A DNA stretch of 64,000 nt from Iris pallida (taxonomy: Eukaryota > Streptophyta > Magnoliopsida > Asparagales > Iridaceae). This document shows, piece by piece, positions 23,747 through 38,200 of the stretch (positions are counted from its first letter, which is position 1; each line of letters starts with the position of its first letter). The translations under genes were made by a program, and so were the position numbers. The stretch lies in NCBI GenBank assembly GCA_029216955.1, contig JANAVB010033216.1:7117138-7181137 (forward strand). The letters are read 5' to 3'. The notes beneath the pieces are model-generated. The model worked only from the letters and a program-made list of their open reading frames with translations. It had not been told where the DNA came from and did no database searches.

Positions 23747-26700
23747 CTTTTTTTTCCCAGCTTAAGTATATGTTAATCAATATTGTGCTGCACACCTTTT
23801 CTCATTCCTGTTGACAATCATGATATAATGTATGAGCTAGACAGTTTTAACCGTCATTATGCCAATCCTCACTCCTTTTTATGCATTTAGGCATACTGCC
23901 TATACAGGCAAAACAAGTTACAGGAAGCCCTGGAGTGTTTAGATGGTCAAGAAAGAACTTCTATGGTTCTGCAATTGGAATCACAAATTCTATACAGATT
24001 AGGAAAAATGGACGCTTGCATGAAAAGCTATGATAAGCTTCAAAATTTCAAGATAGACTCCTTGGATTTAAAGACAAATATTATTGCTGCCTTGATCTCT
24101 GCTGGAAGGGCTACAGAAGTCCAGGGAATGATGGACACTCTCAAAGTTAAAGCTTCTAGCAGCTTTGAGCTTGCATATAACACTGCCTGCTCCTTAATTG
24201 AGAAGGGGAAATACGCAGATGCTGAACAACAGTTGCTTTCTGCTCGAAGGTGAGTATGCAAACGATTCTATTTATATTTGCGAAAATTGCCTATGAACTC
24301 TTGCAATGCCCAGATTTGCTCGAGATCTTTTTTCCGATGATATATGCTAGTGAATTTTTCACCTCTCTTGCATGATTGGATCACTTCAATGTGAGATCTA
24401 GAGAGTAATTTTTGGAATCTCCTCAAAGGTGGTCAGTCTGGACCTTTCACAAGGCGGTATATGCCATATGCGCTTACCTGACAACAGAGGATCAAGGAAC
24501 TTTCTTATGGGGTCACACACATGATTGCACTTTTGACAAATAGAAAATTAAAAGAGGAAAGACCAAAAAAGAGGTGGAGTCCAAGTCGACGTACTCCTGG
24601 GTAAACTTAATGAGATGTTTCTTATTGAGGTCACTGAGGTATATAAAATAAAACAATGGGAGCGGGAGCAGGCGACTGCGAGCGGGCTAGGGCTCCTCCC
24701 CCGCGGCCACCAGATCCTCTCGCCGGCGGGAGGAGGAAGGTCGGAAAGAAGGGGGGGGCCGGGCTGTCCCCCCAGGTCGGCGGAGGAGCCCCCCTAGGCT
24801 GCGGCGGGGGGGGGGGGGGTACTAAGGCGGGGGGGGGGGGGGTCGGGCGGACCCCCCGGATCGGGAGCGATCGGCGACGTCCCCCCAGGCGGTGGGGGGG
24901 GAGCAATGGAGGAGGGGTCGGGCGGACCCCCCAGTTCTTCCGCGCGGGGTGGCGCCCCCCCAGGCGGTGGGGGGGGGGGCGGGAGCACAGGTGGGGGGGG
25001 GGGGCGGGAGCACAGGTGGGGGGGGTCGGGCGGATCCCCCGGTTCTGCAGTGAACGACGGCGCCCCCTCCCCCCCCCAGGCAGTGGGGGGGGGGAAGGAA
25101 GGCCGAGGGGTCGGGCGGACCCCCTATGGCGGTGGGGGGTCGGGTTCGGCGACGGATGGGGATCGGAGCCTGCAAGGAGTCTCCAGTGCGCTTAACTTCG
25201 AATTTGGAGCAGGATCTGGTTCCCGGGGGGCCAGATGGAGGGAGGGGGATGGACGACGGTTACGCGTCGTCGCGTGGCGAAGATCGGGAGTAAGGCAGGA
25301 GGAGGTCAGAGCCATGTTTGGGATCGCCATCATGCTGACAGTCGACAGAGCGGGTCAGGGGCGCGGCCATCGGCCCGTGGCCCTGTGGTGTCTGCTGGGA
25401 GATCGGTGGGCTGGCGGCCAAAGGCGACCGCGGCGGACAAGGGGAAGAGTAAGGTGGTGGATCTTGGTGGTCAGGGATCTGGGTCTCCCCGGCCGGAGGT
25501 TGTCCCCAGGCCACATGGGGAGACTACTCGGCCGGCTGGCCGATCCTGGGCAGAGATCTGCAAACCTGTGGGGCCGAAAAGTCCCACATCGATGGAGTAC
25601 GTGCCGCCGATCAAGGCAGGGAGGGGTTTACGGGCCTCGTTCCCTGCGGAGGAGATTGAGAGGGTTACATCATACTGGGAGAATACCCTCGTTCTGTATG
25701 TTCTGGACAACAAGCCTTTCTACGGACAGATTCGGGGTTATGCGACGCGTGTCTGGCAGCCCAAGGGGAGTATGAAGTTCTTTGCCCGCGAGAACGGCTT
25801 CTACTATGTGAAGTTCGGACTTGCGGAGGATGGCGCTAGGATCCTCCAAGGCGGCCCCTGGACGTTTGACGGCAGGCTTATCATTCTAAAGGAATGGACC
25901 CCGGAGCTTAGATGTGAGAGGGAAGTTCTGAATGCCATCCCTGTATGGATTCGATTCCCTGAGTTCCCGGTCCGGTTTTGGAGTATACCACTGCTAATGC
26001 GTTTGGCGAGCCTGGTGGGTACCCCGATCAAGGCGGATGAAGCTACTGCCTTTCGGTCGAGGTTGATGTACGCCAGGATTTTTGTGGAGATTCGGGCTGG
26101 GGGGGGGGAGCTACCGAAGATGGTGGAATATGAGATTTCTTCTGGAGAGGTGCTTACCCAGAAGGTGGAATACGAATGGGTCCCACCTACCTGTTCTCGC
26201 TGTTCCTGTTTTGGACATCTGGCCAGTGCTTGTTCGGCGGTAGGACCTCAGGTGGCGCCTTCACCTCAGGTGGAGCCTTCTATTCCCCTGAGTGAGTCTC
26301 CGGACTTACCCTGTGACATAGATTTCAGAGTTGACAGTGGAGAGGAGGTCTTGGTGTGAGAGGTTACCCATCCAGTGAGTGATGGTGGGATGAGCCTCAT
26401 TGTCTCTACCCAGCTTGCTCCCTCGAGTGGAGCGTTGACCACTTTTCCGGGGCAGAGTAGTGTAGTTACAAGAGGCATGGTGGCGTCGGGGATCGAGGCG
26501 CGGGGAGGTGGCGGATCGGCTGGGGGGCAGGTTTACTGTAGGAAGAGACGTGCTGTCGGTCCGCTGAGTGACGGCCCCTCCAGGGAGGGAGGGCATCCTA
26601 CTGACAGAGAGGAGAAGGTGTGTGTTGACAATCCTGCATGGGCATTGGTGCTCTCTCAGGTCGTTCCCCAGCAGGCCATCCCGACTGGGATGGAGGAGGA

Positions 26701-29700
26701 TCTTTTAGCGTCGGATGTGGCACATTTCCCAAGTGCTGATCCGGGTGTTTCCCAGGGGACCCAACCTCTCATTAATTAATGGCTATTATCGCCTGGAACG
26801 TGAGGGGGGCGTGTTCGCTAGGAAGGTGGAGAGAGATTTGTGGGATGCTTCACAGAGAGAAATGTGACATTTCTGTTCTATTAGAATCTAAGATCAAAGA
26901 TGAAAAGACTCTTGCTCGGCGGACCCCATCTCATTGGGCCCAACTTCACAACCTGGCTCTATGTGACATGGCCAGGATTTGGGTTCGTTGGAACTCGAAG
27001 AGCTGGGATGGTGACTTGATCTTGATGACGGAGCAGTTGATTGCCATCTCCTTCTCGAACAAGGGTGGCTTTCGGTTCTTGCTGGGGGCGGTTTACGGCC
27101 ATAACGACAGAAGGAGACGGGAGTCCCTGTGGAGCGACATCTCCCGTGTTGCCGCTGCTGCAGATTCGTCGTGCCTTCCACTTCTTCTGATCGGGGACTT
27201 CAATGCCCTTCTGCATCGAGGGGAGAAGGTAGGTGGTCGTCCAGTTCCAGACTCTATCCTATATGATTTTCAGAGATGCCTCCTCCAGGCGGGGCTCCAG
27301 GGATTGTCTCGCTCAGGCTTCATCTGGACTTGGCATAACAAAGCAATCCGGAACATGGTTGCATGCCAGCTTGATCGAGCTCTGGGCAATGGAGAATGGT
27401 TCCGACATTTCCCCAATTCTTCGGTTGAGGGCCTGGCCGCTGGGACGAGCGATCATTCTCCCATCAGGGTTGGCTTCAATTCTAGGTCTCCTGGGAAGTC
27501 CCGCCCTTTCAGGTACAACAACAGTTGGTATCTCTCGGAGGGTTACTTGGAGGCTGTCTCAGGGGGGCTTACTAGCTATCTGGAGGGGACGGCCCAGTTC
27601 CGCTTGGTATGTTGTCTCAAGGTCACGAAGAAGGCTCTTCGGAGTTGGGTGAAGGGGTTGCCCAAGTCTACCTTGGAAGATAAGGAGGTGGAGTTGTGGG
27701 CCATCCAGCAGGACATGCAAGCTGACATGCTTAATGGGGACTTGGCCTTTAGAGAGAAGGAGCTGACCGAAGAAGTTAACATCCTGAGGCTGCAGAAGGA
27801 GATTAGCACGGCCCAGCGTGCCAAATGTTCCTGGCTCAAGGATAGCGACCGATGTTCTAAGTTCTTCTATGATGTTATCCGGATAAGACAACATAAGAAT
27901 CACATCTCCCAGCTTCTTGATGCGGATGGCATCTTGGTGGGGACGCCGGCTGAGATCCAGGACGAGGTTGTCAGGTACTATTCTGAGTTATATTTCCAGA
28001 TTGACTACTTGTCTGTGTTCCCAGAGGTTGTTACGAAGAGATTGGTGACTCCGTATGGGAATAGCATTCTTCTTGCCCCCGTTACTTTGGAGGAGGTAGA
28101 ATCTATTGTCAAGTTGGCGGATCCCAACAAGGCTCCTGGACCGGATGGCTTTAGCAGTGGGTTCTACAAACGCCACTGGGACATTCTGAAGCATCAGGTC
28201 TTGGAGGTGGTGCAGGAATTCTTCATCAAAGGGAAGCTTCTGAAAGAGCTGAATCACACTTTTCTGACCTTGGTGCCTAAGAAGGAGGGAGCGACAGCAC
28301 TGACGGATTTCAGACCTATTGCGTGTTGTAATTATCTTTATAAGATAATTATGCACCTTATGTGCCGGCGTATGGAGGGGATCATGCAGGACTTGGTTTC
28401 TCCGAATCAGACTGCGTTCATCAAGGGGTGGTCGATCGTTGAGCACAGCCTCCTGGCTTATGAGATGGTGGGAGGCTTTAGCAAACCCGGTAGGGAGAAA
28501 GCATGTGTGAAACTGGACCCGAGGAAGGCGTATGACATGGTCAATCGAGACTTCCTCTGCCATCTGATGACCGCCATGGGTTTCGCGGACCACTGTGTTG
28601 AATTGATCCGGGAGTGCATCACGTCTCCCACTTTCTCTGTCCTCATCCAAGGCATTCCGTATGGGTACTTCCAGAGCAACTGTGGGCTCAGGCAAGGTGA
28701 CCCCCTGTCCCCTTACCTGTTCACGCTTGTTATGGAATACTTCACATGTCTGATGGACCTGGCAGTGCACCATGGGAGGCTGGTCCCTTTGTTTCGGAGG
28801 GTGGATCTCCCAGTTTTCCACCTTATATATGCAGATGATCTCTTGGTGTTCATCCAGCCATCGACGGAGGGTATGCAGGCGCTTGCGGAGATTATGGGAG
28901 AATTGAATTCCCTTTCGGACCTTCAGATAAACAGGAAAAAGAGTAGGGTGTACTTCAGCTCCCTTTGTCCCCAGAAGGAGGAGCGAGCTGATGTGCTGGG
29001 TATCGAGAAGAGTGATCTTCCGGTGCGATACTTAGGAGTGCCTCTCACTGTCAACTATGCGCGGGATCAGGACTGCCATAGTCTGGTGGAGTACGTCCAG
29101 AGGAGAATGGAAGGGTGGCAAGCCGCCGGTTTGTTATTTGGCGGACGCATCGAGCTGGTCCGATCGGTGATTTCGGCTGTGGCTCATTTTTGGCTGCAGT
29201 CTATCCTCCTCCCTGTTGCCACTATTAGGAAAGTGGAGCGGCTCTGTGCAGATTTCATTTGGAGGAGGGTATGCATGCGATCTCCTGGGAGCAGCTCTGT
29301 CGACCCAGGAAGGAGGGAGGAGGGGCTCAGGCTGTTGCTGGAGATTAGGGTGGCCTCCGCGCTTAAGCTGGCGTGGAGATTCATCAAGGGGGGGTCTCTC
29401 TGGGCGGACTGGATGCACAGCAGATACGTGAAGTAGGGCAACTTTTGGACGTGTGCTACTGACAACAATCACTTAGTCACGTTCAAGACTGTCTTGAGAC
29501 ACAAGGGGGTGCTTAAATCTGCAATCCGGAAGGTCATGAAGGATGGGTCTGGAACGGACCTCTGGCGGGATCCTTGGATAGATCGGCGTTCGCTATTGGA
29601 CATCAGGAGAGACCCGACACATCTGGAGGACAGGCGTGGTCTGACGTGTAGTCGTATCATTCGTGATGGGGAGTGGAGGTCGGAGTCTTATCGGTTTACC

Positions 29701-30374
29701 AAGGAGCTGGGTGGGATCATTAGTACTATTGTCATTGATCCGACTTTGCCTGCTGATCGGTGGATTTGGGAGCCGGCAGGAGCAAACCGAGAACTGGGGA
29801 GTTCCAATTCCGGAGCTGCTACAACCTCATTAGACGCGCCTTTCCTCAGAGTGCTGACTACGAGTTCGTATGGTGCAAGGGTCTGGCCAGGAAGATGCAG
29901 CTTTGTGTATACAAGCTTCTACTGGACCGTCTTTTGACTAGGGATCGTCTGAGTTCGTTTGGAGTGCCGGTTCCGGATCCCAAGTGCGTGCTTTGCGGTC
30001 TGGAGCATGAATCTATTAGGCACATTTTCTTCGAGTGTGCTCTGGCATGGCAGATCTGGACGGAGCAGAGTAGAGTGTTGGGAGTGTGCGTCTCCGGAAA
30101 GGGAATTGGAGACATCATCACGGTGCTCCGGGATAGCAGGGGTCGAGGGCAGGACTGGTTTCGGACCGTCAGAGTTCGGCTGGCTGTTTCTGTTTGGCAT
30201 GTATGGCGGGAACGAAACCGTCGGATATTTGAGGGGCGGGTCACCCCTCCGGTAGACATTCTCCATAACATCGAGTTTGATGTAAATGCTATGGGAAATT
30301 GATGAGTGGGAGTCCCACTTTGATTGTATGTTGTAAGATTATTGCATTACTTTTGGAATAAAATTTACCCTTTT

Positions 30375-30427
<53 letters not shown>

Positions 30428-30619
30428 GAGGGATCCGCATCCCCTCATTTTTTGCATCCTCAAGCATCCCCATGTTAACAACTATTGGATGTTGTTTAAG
30501 TCATTTAATCTTAACCGTTGATTTCAACCATTCAAATCAATGGTTAAAAGTAGATGACTTAAATAACATCCAACGGTGGATAACATGGAGATGCATAAAA
30601 TGAGGGGATGCGGATCCTT

Positions 30620-30664
<45 letters not shown>

Positions 30665-33600
30665 CAATGTGGGACTAAACCAAAAAGATATTGATATATG
30701 GCAGGTTTGTGCATGTAATTTTTAACATTCCAAAAGGCACCCGAGGGAACCCATTTCTTTGCCTATTGTGATTGCATTAGATGGGAGACTGTCACCTTGG
30801 TTGTTCCTGTCACCTTCTTCTGGAATTATTGATATTGCAATTTGTGCATTGACGTGCGCCGTCATCAATACCAAACTCATGTTTTCTGTCACTTGTTTCC
30901 TACTATTTGTCTCTTCACCCATATGCTTACTTGAGGATAAACTCCAAAAGTGAAAAAAAGGCATGGCAAGAATAAAGGGACACCTAGATGGCATGATGCA
31001 GATGATCACAATCAAGCCCATAGATGTAAGAACTCTAAAAGGATGCCAGGGGAAATCTGTGCTTGTGAAATGATCGTGGCAAGATTCTACCTGGAGAAAT
31101 GATCAAATCCAGATTGGGAGAGAAATTCTGTGCTTGTGAAATGATATGAGATTTTGTGAATGCTAAACATTCTCGGCAAGATTCTGCTGATGTAAAATGA
31201 TTGTGATAAGGTTCTACATGTGTGAACCATCATAGCGAGATTCTATCCGTGTGAAACAATAAAAAAAGATTCGGCCGCGTGAAACTATCACAGTGAGAGC
31301 AAGCGGCACATGTGAAATGTCACAACGAGATCTGTGCATACATACTTAATATTTGGGTTTCTTAAGTTACTTAATATCTCAACAAGAGGCAAAAATAAAC
31401 AAAATTCCTAATCTTCCTTCTGTTGCTTGTCCAGAAACATCATCAATTCCTTCTCTAGTTGGATGATTTTTTTTTTTTTGAGATCGGCGATACGCACGGG
31501 GCTTAGTGCACGCTACATTGCATGCCTGTTGGGCCCACTGACCCCAACTCCCACCAAATAAATGGAAGGAATAATACGCCCCCGTGGCTCAATCCACTGA
31601 TCTTCCGCCACCCAGCCGGAGTCTTATACCTCTCCTCGGTAACCACAAGAGCCACTCGAGTTCGATTTGTTTTTATTAAAATATGTACGATTGTCAAGAT
31701 GAACTTCTAAGGCTTGGTTTGGGATTGCTGCTGCGTTTCAAAAGCCCACAACAAAAGCAACCTTTGGTAGCATGCGGGAGATTGTTGTCAAAAGCTGTCT
31801 CAAATTTGAACTAACTTTTCAAAAGCTTTTAGTTTTTTAATAAACTGTTGTTACCAAATAGTCTTGGATTGCTTTCCAAGAAAGAAAACAGAAGCAGCCA
31901 ACAATAGGCACCAGCCTAATTCATGGGATTTCTTGTATCAAAAGTGGAAATAATTCACGGGTAAATGGATTTATATAAGGGAAAAAAAAAGAATGAATTG
32001 TCGGCTAGAGAGAGTTACGGACAACTTCAGGCAGTTGTTGAGCTAAGGGGGCCTCTAAGAAATCAGCCAAGAATGTACTACAACCCAACACCTTGGAGTC
32101 TGGTATGTGGCTTAAGTTCGGTATTATGGATTAATTCAGCAAAGATGAAAAGTCTGGAGTTCATGCAAAACTTATAAAATTGGTCGAAAGCTAAGGACAT
32201 TTTAAATTCATTTCATTTGGAGTCTCCTCAGCTTCTTCTGTGATAATGGTAGACAGCCTAATCAAGATGACGGCTTCAGAAGAGTTGTAGCTAAAGAGTA
32301 GTATAGATTTTCCAATTGTCCTTCTTTGTATCTGCTGCCCAGGTGGCTAAAGTGCTAGGCTGCTGTTGGCTCCTTGTCTTATTCCACCTCATTGTAGTAC
32401 ATAATAGATATTTTGATTCTTAAATATTTTATAGTAATACTTCTGCTTAGCTGTGTAATTGGTGCTGAATAATTAGAATTACATGAATGAGGGTGAAGAT
32501 GAAGACATGATAAGCTATGAGTGTACTCTTGGAAATTGCAGTCAATGTGAAGTGGGATAAGATGAAAGAAACTAGTGTGAGACGGTTTGGACGTGAAAAA
32601 GGAGACCAGTAGATGCATTAGTTAGGAGTGAGAGGATCTTAGTTAATGGAGCTGCTAGAGCTAGTGTAGACCTAAGCAAACTTGGATGGAAGTTGTGAAA
32701 GCGGATATGACATTTGCTAATGATAGAGAGGAGCTGACCCTTACTTGAGAAGAATGAAGAACATGATTCTTGTACATAAGTTTAGGCTAAAGGTTTCTCT
32801 GCTGTTGTTGTAGCATCGTCATTAATAAGTTTGCATTGATGCTTCAGAGATATAGGGAAATTTTATCCACATAAGGAGGCAAGATACATTTGTGAGTCGG
32901 GGTTTCCCCATGGAGGAGAATGATGTGTTCACTTGATTTGATGTCTACCTAGTACCTACATGACATACTAGAATTTCTTGTACAGTGGACATGCTTAAAC
33001 TCTGTCCTCCTCATTCAATCTTGTCTTACATCAAATTGGGGTTGTGTATATTGCATCAAAAGCTTCCAGATTGACAGTTTTATGACCGGCATTTAACCTG
33101 ACATCCACCCTCTTTGTTGCTGCCAATTGCCTAACCCGGCTATCTATGGGCAAGAGGCCCTGAAACTTAGAAAGGCCAGTCCATGAGTAGGTAGACCTAC
33201 CATTGTGGCCTTGCAATTTAAGCTCATGCAGCCATGAGCACCCTCCAAGTTCCCGGTAGTAGAAAAAGTCTAGAGGAACATGTAAGATGATACAATTATC
33301 ATAGGGAATTGCATTCATGTCCATGAGACAGTAAATGTAACATGAACACGAATGACTAACTTATTTGAAAAAAGATCTAATACATAATATATGGATCTAT
33401 GAAATATGTATGTCCTCTAGAGGTTCAACTTGTCCATTATATCTATCAGAAGCTTTTACACATTTCCTACATCATGTCCTTGATCTTTCTATTCATCTCT
33501 CTTGACTTTCTTATCCACATAATTATCGTTTTGAAGTTCAAAGTGCATGTGGGTCTTAGAGAGAGATCAGTGTAAGTATTTTGCGTCTTGCTTGACAGAT

Positions 33601-35210
33601 GAGGTTGTATAAACATTAAGCAACAAGTGTCTATAGGTGTCTTAAATTCCTATTGGACTTTCTTATTTAAATTAAATCCTTATAAAGATTATCGGTTGGT
33701 TTGATTAATTGATCTGTTGAGAATTAACTATTATCGGTTTGGTTTGATTAATTGATCTGTTGAGAATTGATTAGGATTTATTGTGGCCAACTAATTTATT
33801 CAACCAAATTCTAATACTAGGTACTTTACCTGATGAATGTAGTAGAATTATATTACCTATATATAAAAACAAAAAATATATCTAGTTGTACTAACTTTTG
33901 AAAGAAGCTTAAGAGTCGTACCACGAAACTCTAGAAGATACTAACGGGGAGTACTAAAAAAAGGTGCTAATGCGAGTGGGGCTCATGCGGGTAGTGAGAA
34001 GCTAAAAAAAAGAAGCCAATGTCTTTGAAATCCAACGATCATAATGCCTATAATAATAGAAAATGAGAGCCAAAGTGACGAGAAAATGACTCGTCACCCT
34101 TAAACTAAAGGGTAGCATACCCTACTTTTTCGTTCCATGTTGCAATAGAAACTTATTATTTGATTATATGAAATGATACGAGAATAAATTCTTCATTATA
34201 GGAAGAAATGACTATTTATCCTTTTGATAATCTTTTTTTGTTTATGACATCAGAGAAGCGAATAAAAATTAAAGAAAATAACCTATAATTTAGAGAATCA
34301 ATTTGGTTATATATCATGGAGATATATTATAAAAGCTATTTATTTACTAAGAAGATCAATGAGAAATTTTAGAGAGAAGAAAGATTTATATAAATATTTT
34401 TATTGACTTGTAAAAATTAAATGGTGGAATAACTAGGTGTAGTGTAATGGGTTTGAGAAGAAACAAGACTTTAGTGTATATTGAGATTATAAGATGGAAA
34501 TACAACCACTGCGAGGAGATACCATATTGTTTCCTAATTATCATTGGCTTACATCAAGGATCAAAATTACGCCCTTATCTTTTGTGCTATTAATAGTTAA
34601 GTTACATGGCATATTCAGGCAAAGGATGAGGTTCCATGATATGATATTTGTTGAGGATATTGTGCTATGCAATGAGAGTTGAGAAGGGTTGGATCCATAA
34701 TGGTCTTAAAATTGGTAGAAGGAAAACATAATATTTGAAATACAACTTTAATATAAAGTCAAACAAAAGAGAGTTTATATTAATGACCAGGTTTGTGAAT
34801 ATCAGTTGAAATGATATTTGTCCGTTTTAAAGAGGAACTCGAGGGTACTGAACCAATCCCCTCACCCCTCAAAATGTCAAAACCACTAATCATATGATGG
34901 ATTCTAAAATGATACCAGAATTGAGTATTTGAACCTTGATAAATGGACAAGAGATACACATGATAGTTTTTGATATTTTTGATCGATCGTCCATCATGTT
35001 GGAGGGATTGAGAAGGATGCTTTTCATGTAATTAAAACATGATGGTTGAAATGGACGAATTATAATGGAGTGCTTTGTGACAATAAAATACAGTTAAAGT
35101 TGAACGAAAAATTCTATAAGACTGCCATACTTTACAGATATGAGTAGTCAACAGAAAAAATGTTCATAAATGAGTTTACTTGAAAAGCGAATGCTACTAT
35201 GCAAGAGTGA

Positions 35211-35256
<46 letters not shown>

Positions 35257-38200
35257 GTTTTCCAATGAAATTGTGCGAAGGAAAGCTTGTATTTGTCTAG
35301 ACGAATTACAACTTTACAACGAAAGCTTTACAAGTAATTGTTACAACTATTACAGATTTCTTGGGAAGTGAGACGATGGAACCCTTGTCAGCGTGGGACT
35401 ACTTTATTCCATTGACGATTCGAATCCAAAGCAAAGGGGTTCTTCTCAATGACAATGTGTTTTTCTTGGATGCTTTAGAACTCCAAGACGTCGAAAGGTT
35501 GCTGTCGAGCTACACAACAGACACACTTTTGATTGCGGTGGCTTCTAGAGGGAAGTTCATAGCCCACGTGACTTTAGAAATATCATGTTTGCTTTGGACC
35601 GGTCTTCTGTTACGGTACTGAATGACTGTCACCTAGCCTTGGGGATCTCTCCTTTATTAACGTGGAATAAAGATTTCAGGAACGAGAATTAAACTTGGGA
35701 GCAGAGGCTATTCTTTGGGTGACGGCTATTCAATACCGCAACAGGAGACTGGTCCCAAGCAACCCCGATATCTCTCAAAACTAGTTGGGCTACGAACTTT
35801 CTTGTAGAAGCCACTGCAATCAATAGTGCCACATCAATACAAAATTTCCTTCGCACGCTTTCATCGAAAAACAAATAACGTCTCTGCTGGGATGGTACGA
35901 AGAATGTTCACTATTGAATGAGATGCTTCTGGTTTCTTGCTGGAGATCAAAGGAACAGTAGTGTCGATTTGTTATAGGTAATAATTAACGTGACAAGATT
36001 AGAGACTATGTTATAATGATCAAGTGTTCACCATGAGTAAGCTGCTTTTGGCTTTTTCTTGGGTGATCAGAGTTGCAATGTGTTAACTGATTAGGGAAAA
36101 ACTTCGCTGGAGAAGTTGAAGATAGATTTACTATCCATGGCGCACCCTTGACAAGGTACAAACAACAAATGTAGAAAGTACCAAATGAGAGAATATCAGA
36201 GATTATCATTAACATGATAGGGTTGAAACTCTACTGAGAGAGTTGTTAGAGTTCATTAACGTAACAAATGATATTCTTAATCCAGCTAGGGGATATTAAT
36301 GGGTTATCAGAGGTAATCATTGACGTAATAGAAAAAATTCTCATTAACGTGATAGAGAAAATCCACTGGGGATTTATCGTTAGAGGTATTTTTTTAATTT
36401 GACGGGTTTGAAGGCTTTGTTGGAGAAGTCAGTGGGCATTACTGAGGATGAATTGCTTTCGGTAAAGCAAGCAGATTTAACATAACGGACGAACTTGGTG
36501 CTTCTTACTTTGTCATGTTAATGGTTACCTCTGAACAGACATGTTCCTCCATCGGATCCAATCTCGACCTTTAATTCTATAACATCCAATATTTAACCAT
36601 TTGACTGCAGATTTCGTGTTCGATGTTTCTTATTATGCCACGTTAATGGCTAGCTCTAAATAGACGGGTTTCCAAATTGGCACCTAAATATGTTGGTATG
36701 TGGACATACCGGACCTAGATGGACTTATGAAGAGAAAATAGTTATTTCAAATCATCTAAGCCAAAAATGGACTAAAAGCAGCCTTGAAGGCTAGTTTCGC
36801 GGAACAAACGAATAACTCAAACAGAAGTTCTACGTCGCTGAGCGCATACTTTTATGGAGCGGTGCACATCTTCATTCTAAGGCAATATAAGCAGTTTATT
36901 CCATGGAGATGGGTACTTTTGCAGAGCAGAGTACTTTCGCGAAGTTGAGTACTTCTAGGGAGCTGGGTAGTTCTGCAGAGCTGAGTACTTCCGCGGAGCT
37001 GAACATCTAGTTATTTTTGCGCCATTGTTGATTCTACTGTACTGTAATATGACGTTTCTTCCGTACCGCTGCTGCTAACTGAATGAGCGGTTATTAAGGA
37101 GCCATGTCCTTTGTGGGATGTCGTGTGTACCTCCTATATTGATGGTGGGTTGCTAACCACCCCATTAAGAGGCCACAATCTATGTTACCCGGACTCTCCA
37201 CTTTAAGGAGAAGTACCCGTGTCGACCCTTTAGGACATGGGTATGGGTATGGAATTCGTATCCGATCCTCCATGGTGACAATCATATCCTTCATGGTGAC
37301 AATCGAAAGACTGGTAGTGAAGTAGATAGTTTATTTTAATGTGGTAGTGATGTAGATAGTTTATTTTAATGTGGTAATGATGTAGATAGTTTATTTTAAT
37401 ATGGTAGACTGGTAGTTAAGTAGTAGGGGAGCTGAAGGGACGGTCCTTAGGGACTTATTTAACTAGTTGAGTAAAGTTTACTAGTAATTTATAATTACAT
37501 GTTGTCTTTTTACGAAACCTTAGTCATATTCCCGTACCAAGACCCAAAATTTGGATCCTTTTTAGCCGAGTCTGTGTGTCCTTCAATTATGAGTTTGAAG
37601 GGTCCGACTCTTGGATATGTACCCATACCCGACATCCGTACCTGAGTCCAGGTAACATAGGCCACAATTGCCCGTCTTCCACGAAGGAGAAAAATATGGG
37701 TTGTTCTCCCCACTACTATATATATATATATATACACACACACAAGTAGTATTCATGGGAAGTTGGAGGTGGCGTCAATTAGACAGAGAAATTTGTCTGA
37801 GAGGGGTTTGAACATGTGCTACAAAGATTAATTTATGCGACGATTAGAAGGACCATTGAGATATTATATTAGTTAAAGGAATGCACGTTTTGTGGAAAGT
37901 TGGAGGTGGTGTTAATTGAGGATAAGTTATCGTCTCCAGTTGTTTGAACATGTGTAACATATATCATAGATACAATGGTTAGGAGGAACCATAAAATATT
38001 AGTTAAAGGAGCGGGTAAAACTAAAGGTAGGCTTAAATGAACTTGGACTCAGATTGTTTAATCTTCCATAAGACATGACACTTAATGGAGCTGAATAAAA
38101 GTAAATGATCAAATAGACAACCCAAAAAAATGGAATAAAGGCTTTGTTTGTGTTGTCGTCAAGGTTCGCAGTATCGGTATCAGAATCGGTATTGGACTCT

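Larger units (their letters stand above)
24659..30424 (+). mobile_element. LINE B: near full-length L1-type LINE
   Basis: Contains a G-rich 5' region, ORF1, ORF2, a short 3' UTR (GGAATAAAATTTACCC) and an (AT)n tail at 30,379-30,424. AACAATG precedes the element (24,652-24,658) and recurs at 30,663-30,669 after the tail and an inserted MITE, a likely 7-bp target duplication. ORF1 has frameshifts in its G-tracts and a stop at 26,357; ORF2 has a stop at 29,434 and one frameshift. It is the best preserved of the three copies and lies in the sense direction of SRP72, in intron 3. Confidence 0.9.

Noticed and set aside
24631..25333. Long Gly/Pro/Arg-rich frames on both strands
   Set aside because: By-products of G-runs in the LINE B 5' region; only the plus-strand ORF1 frame has counterpart support in LINE C.
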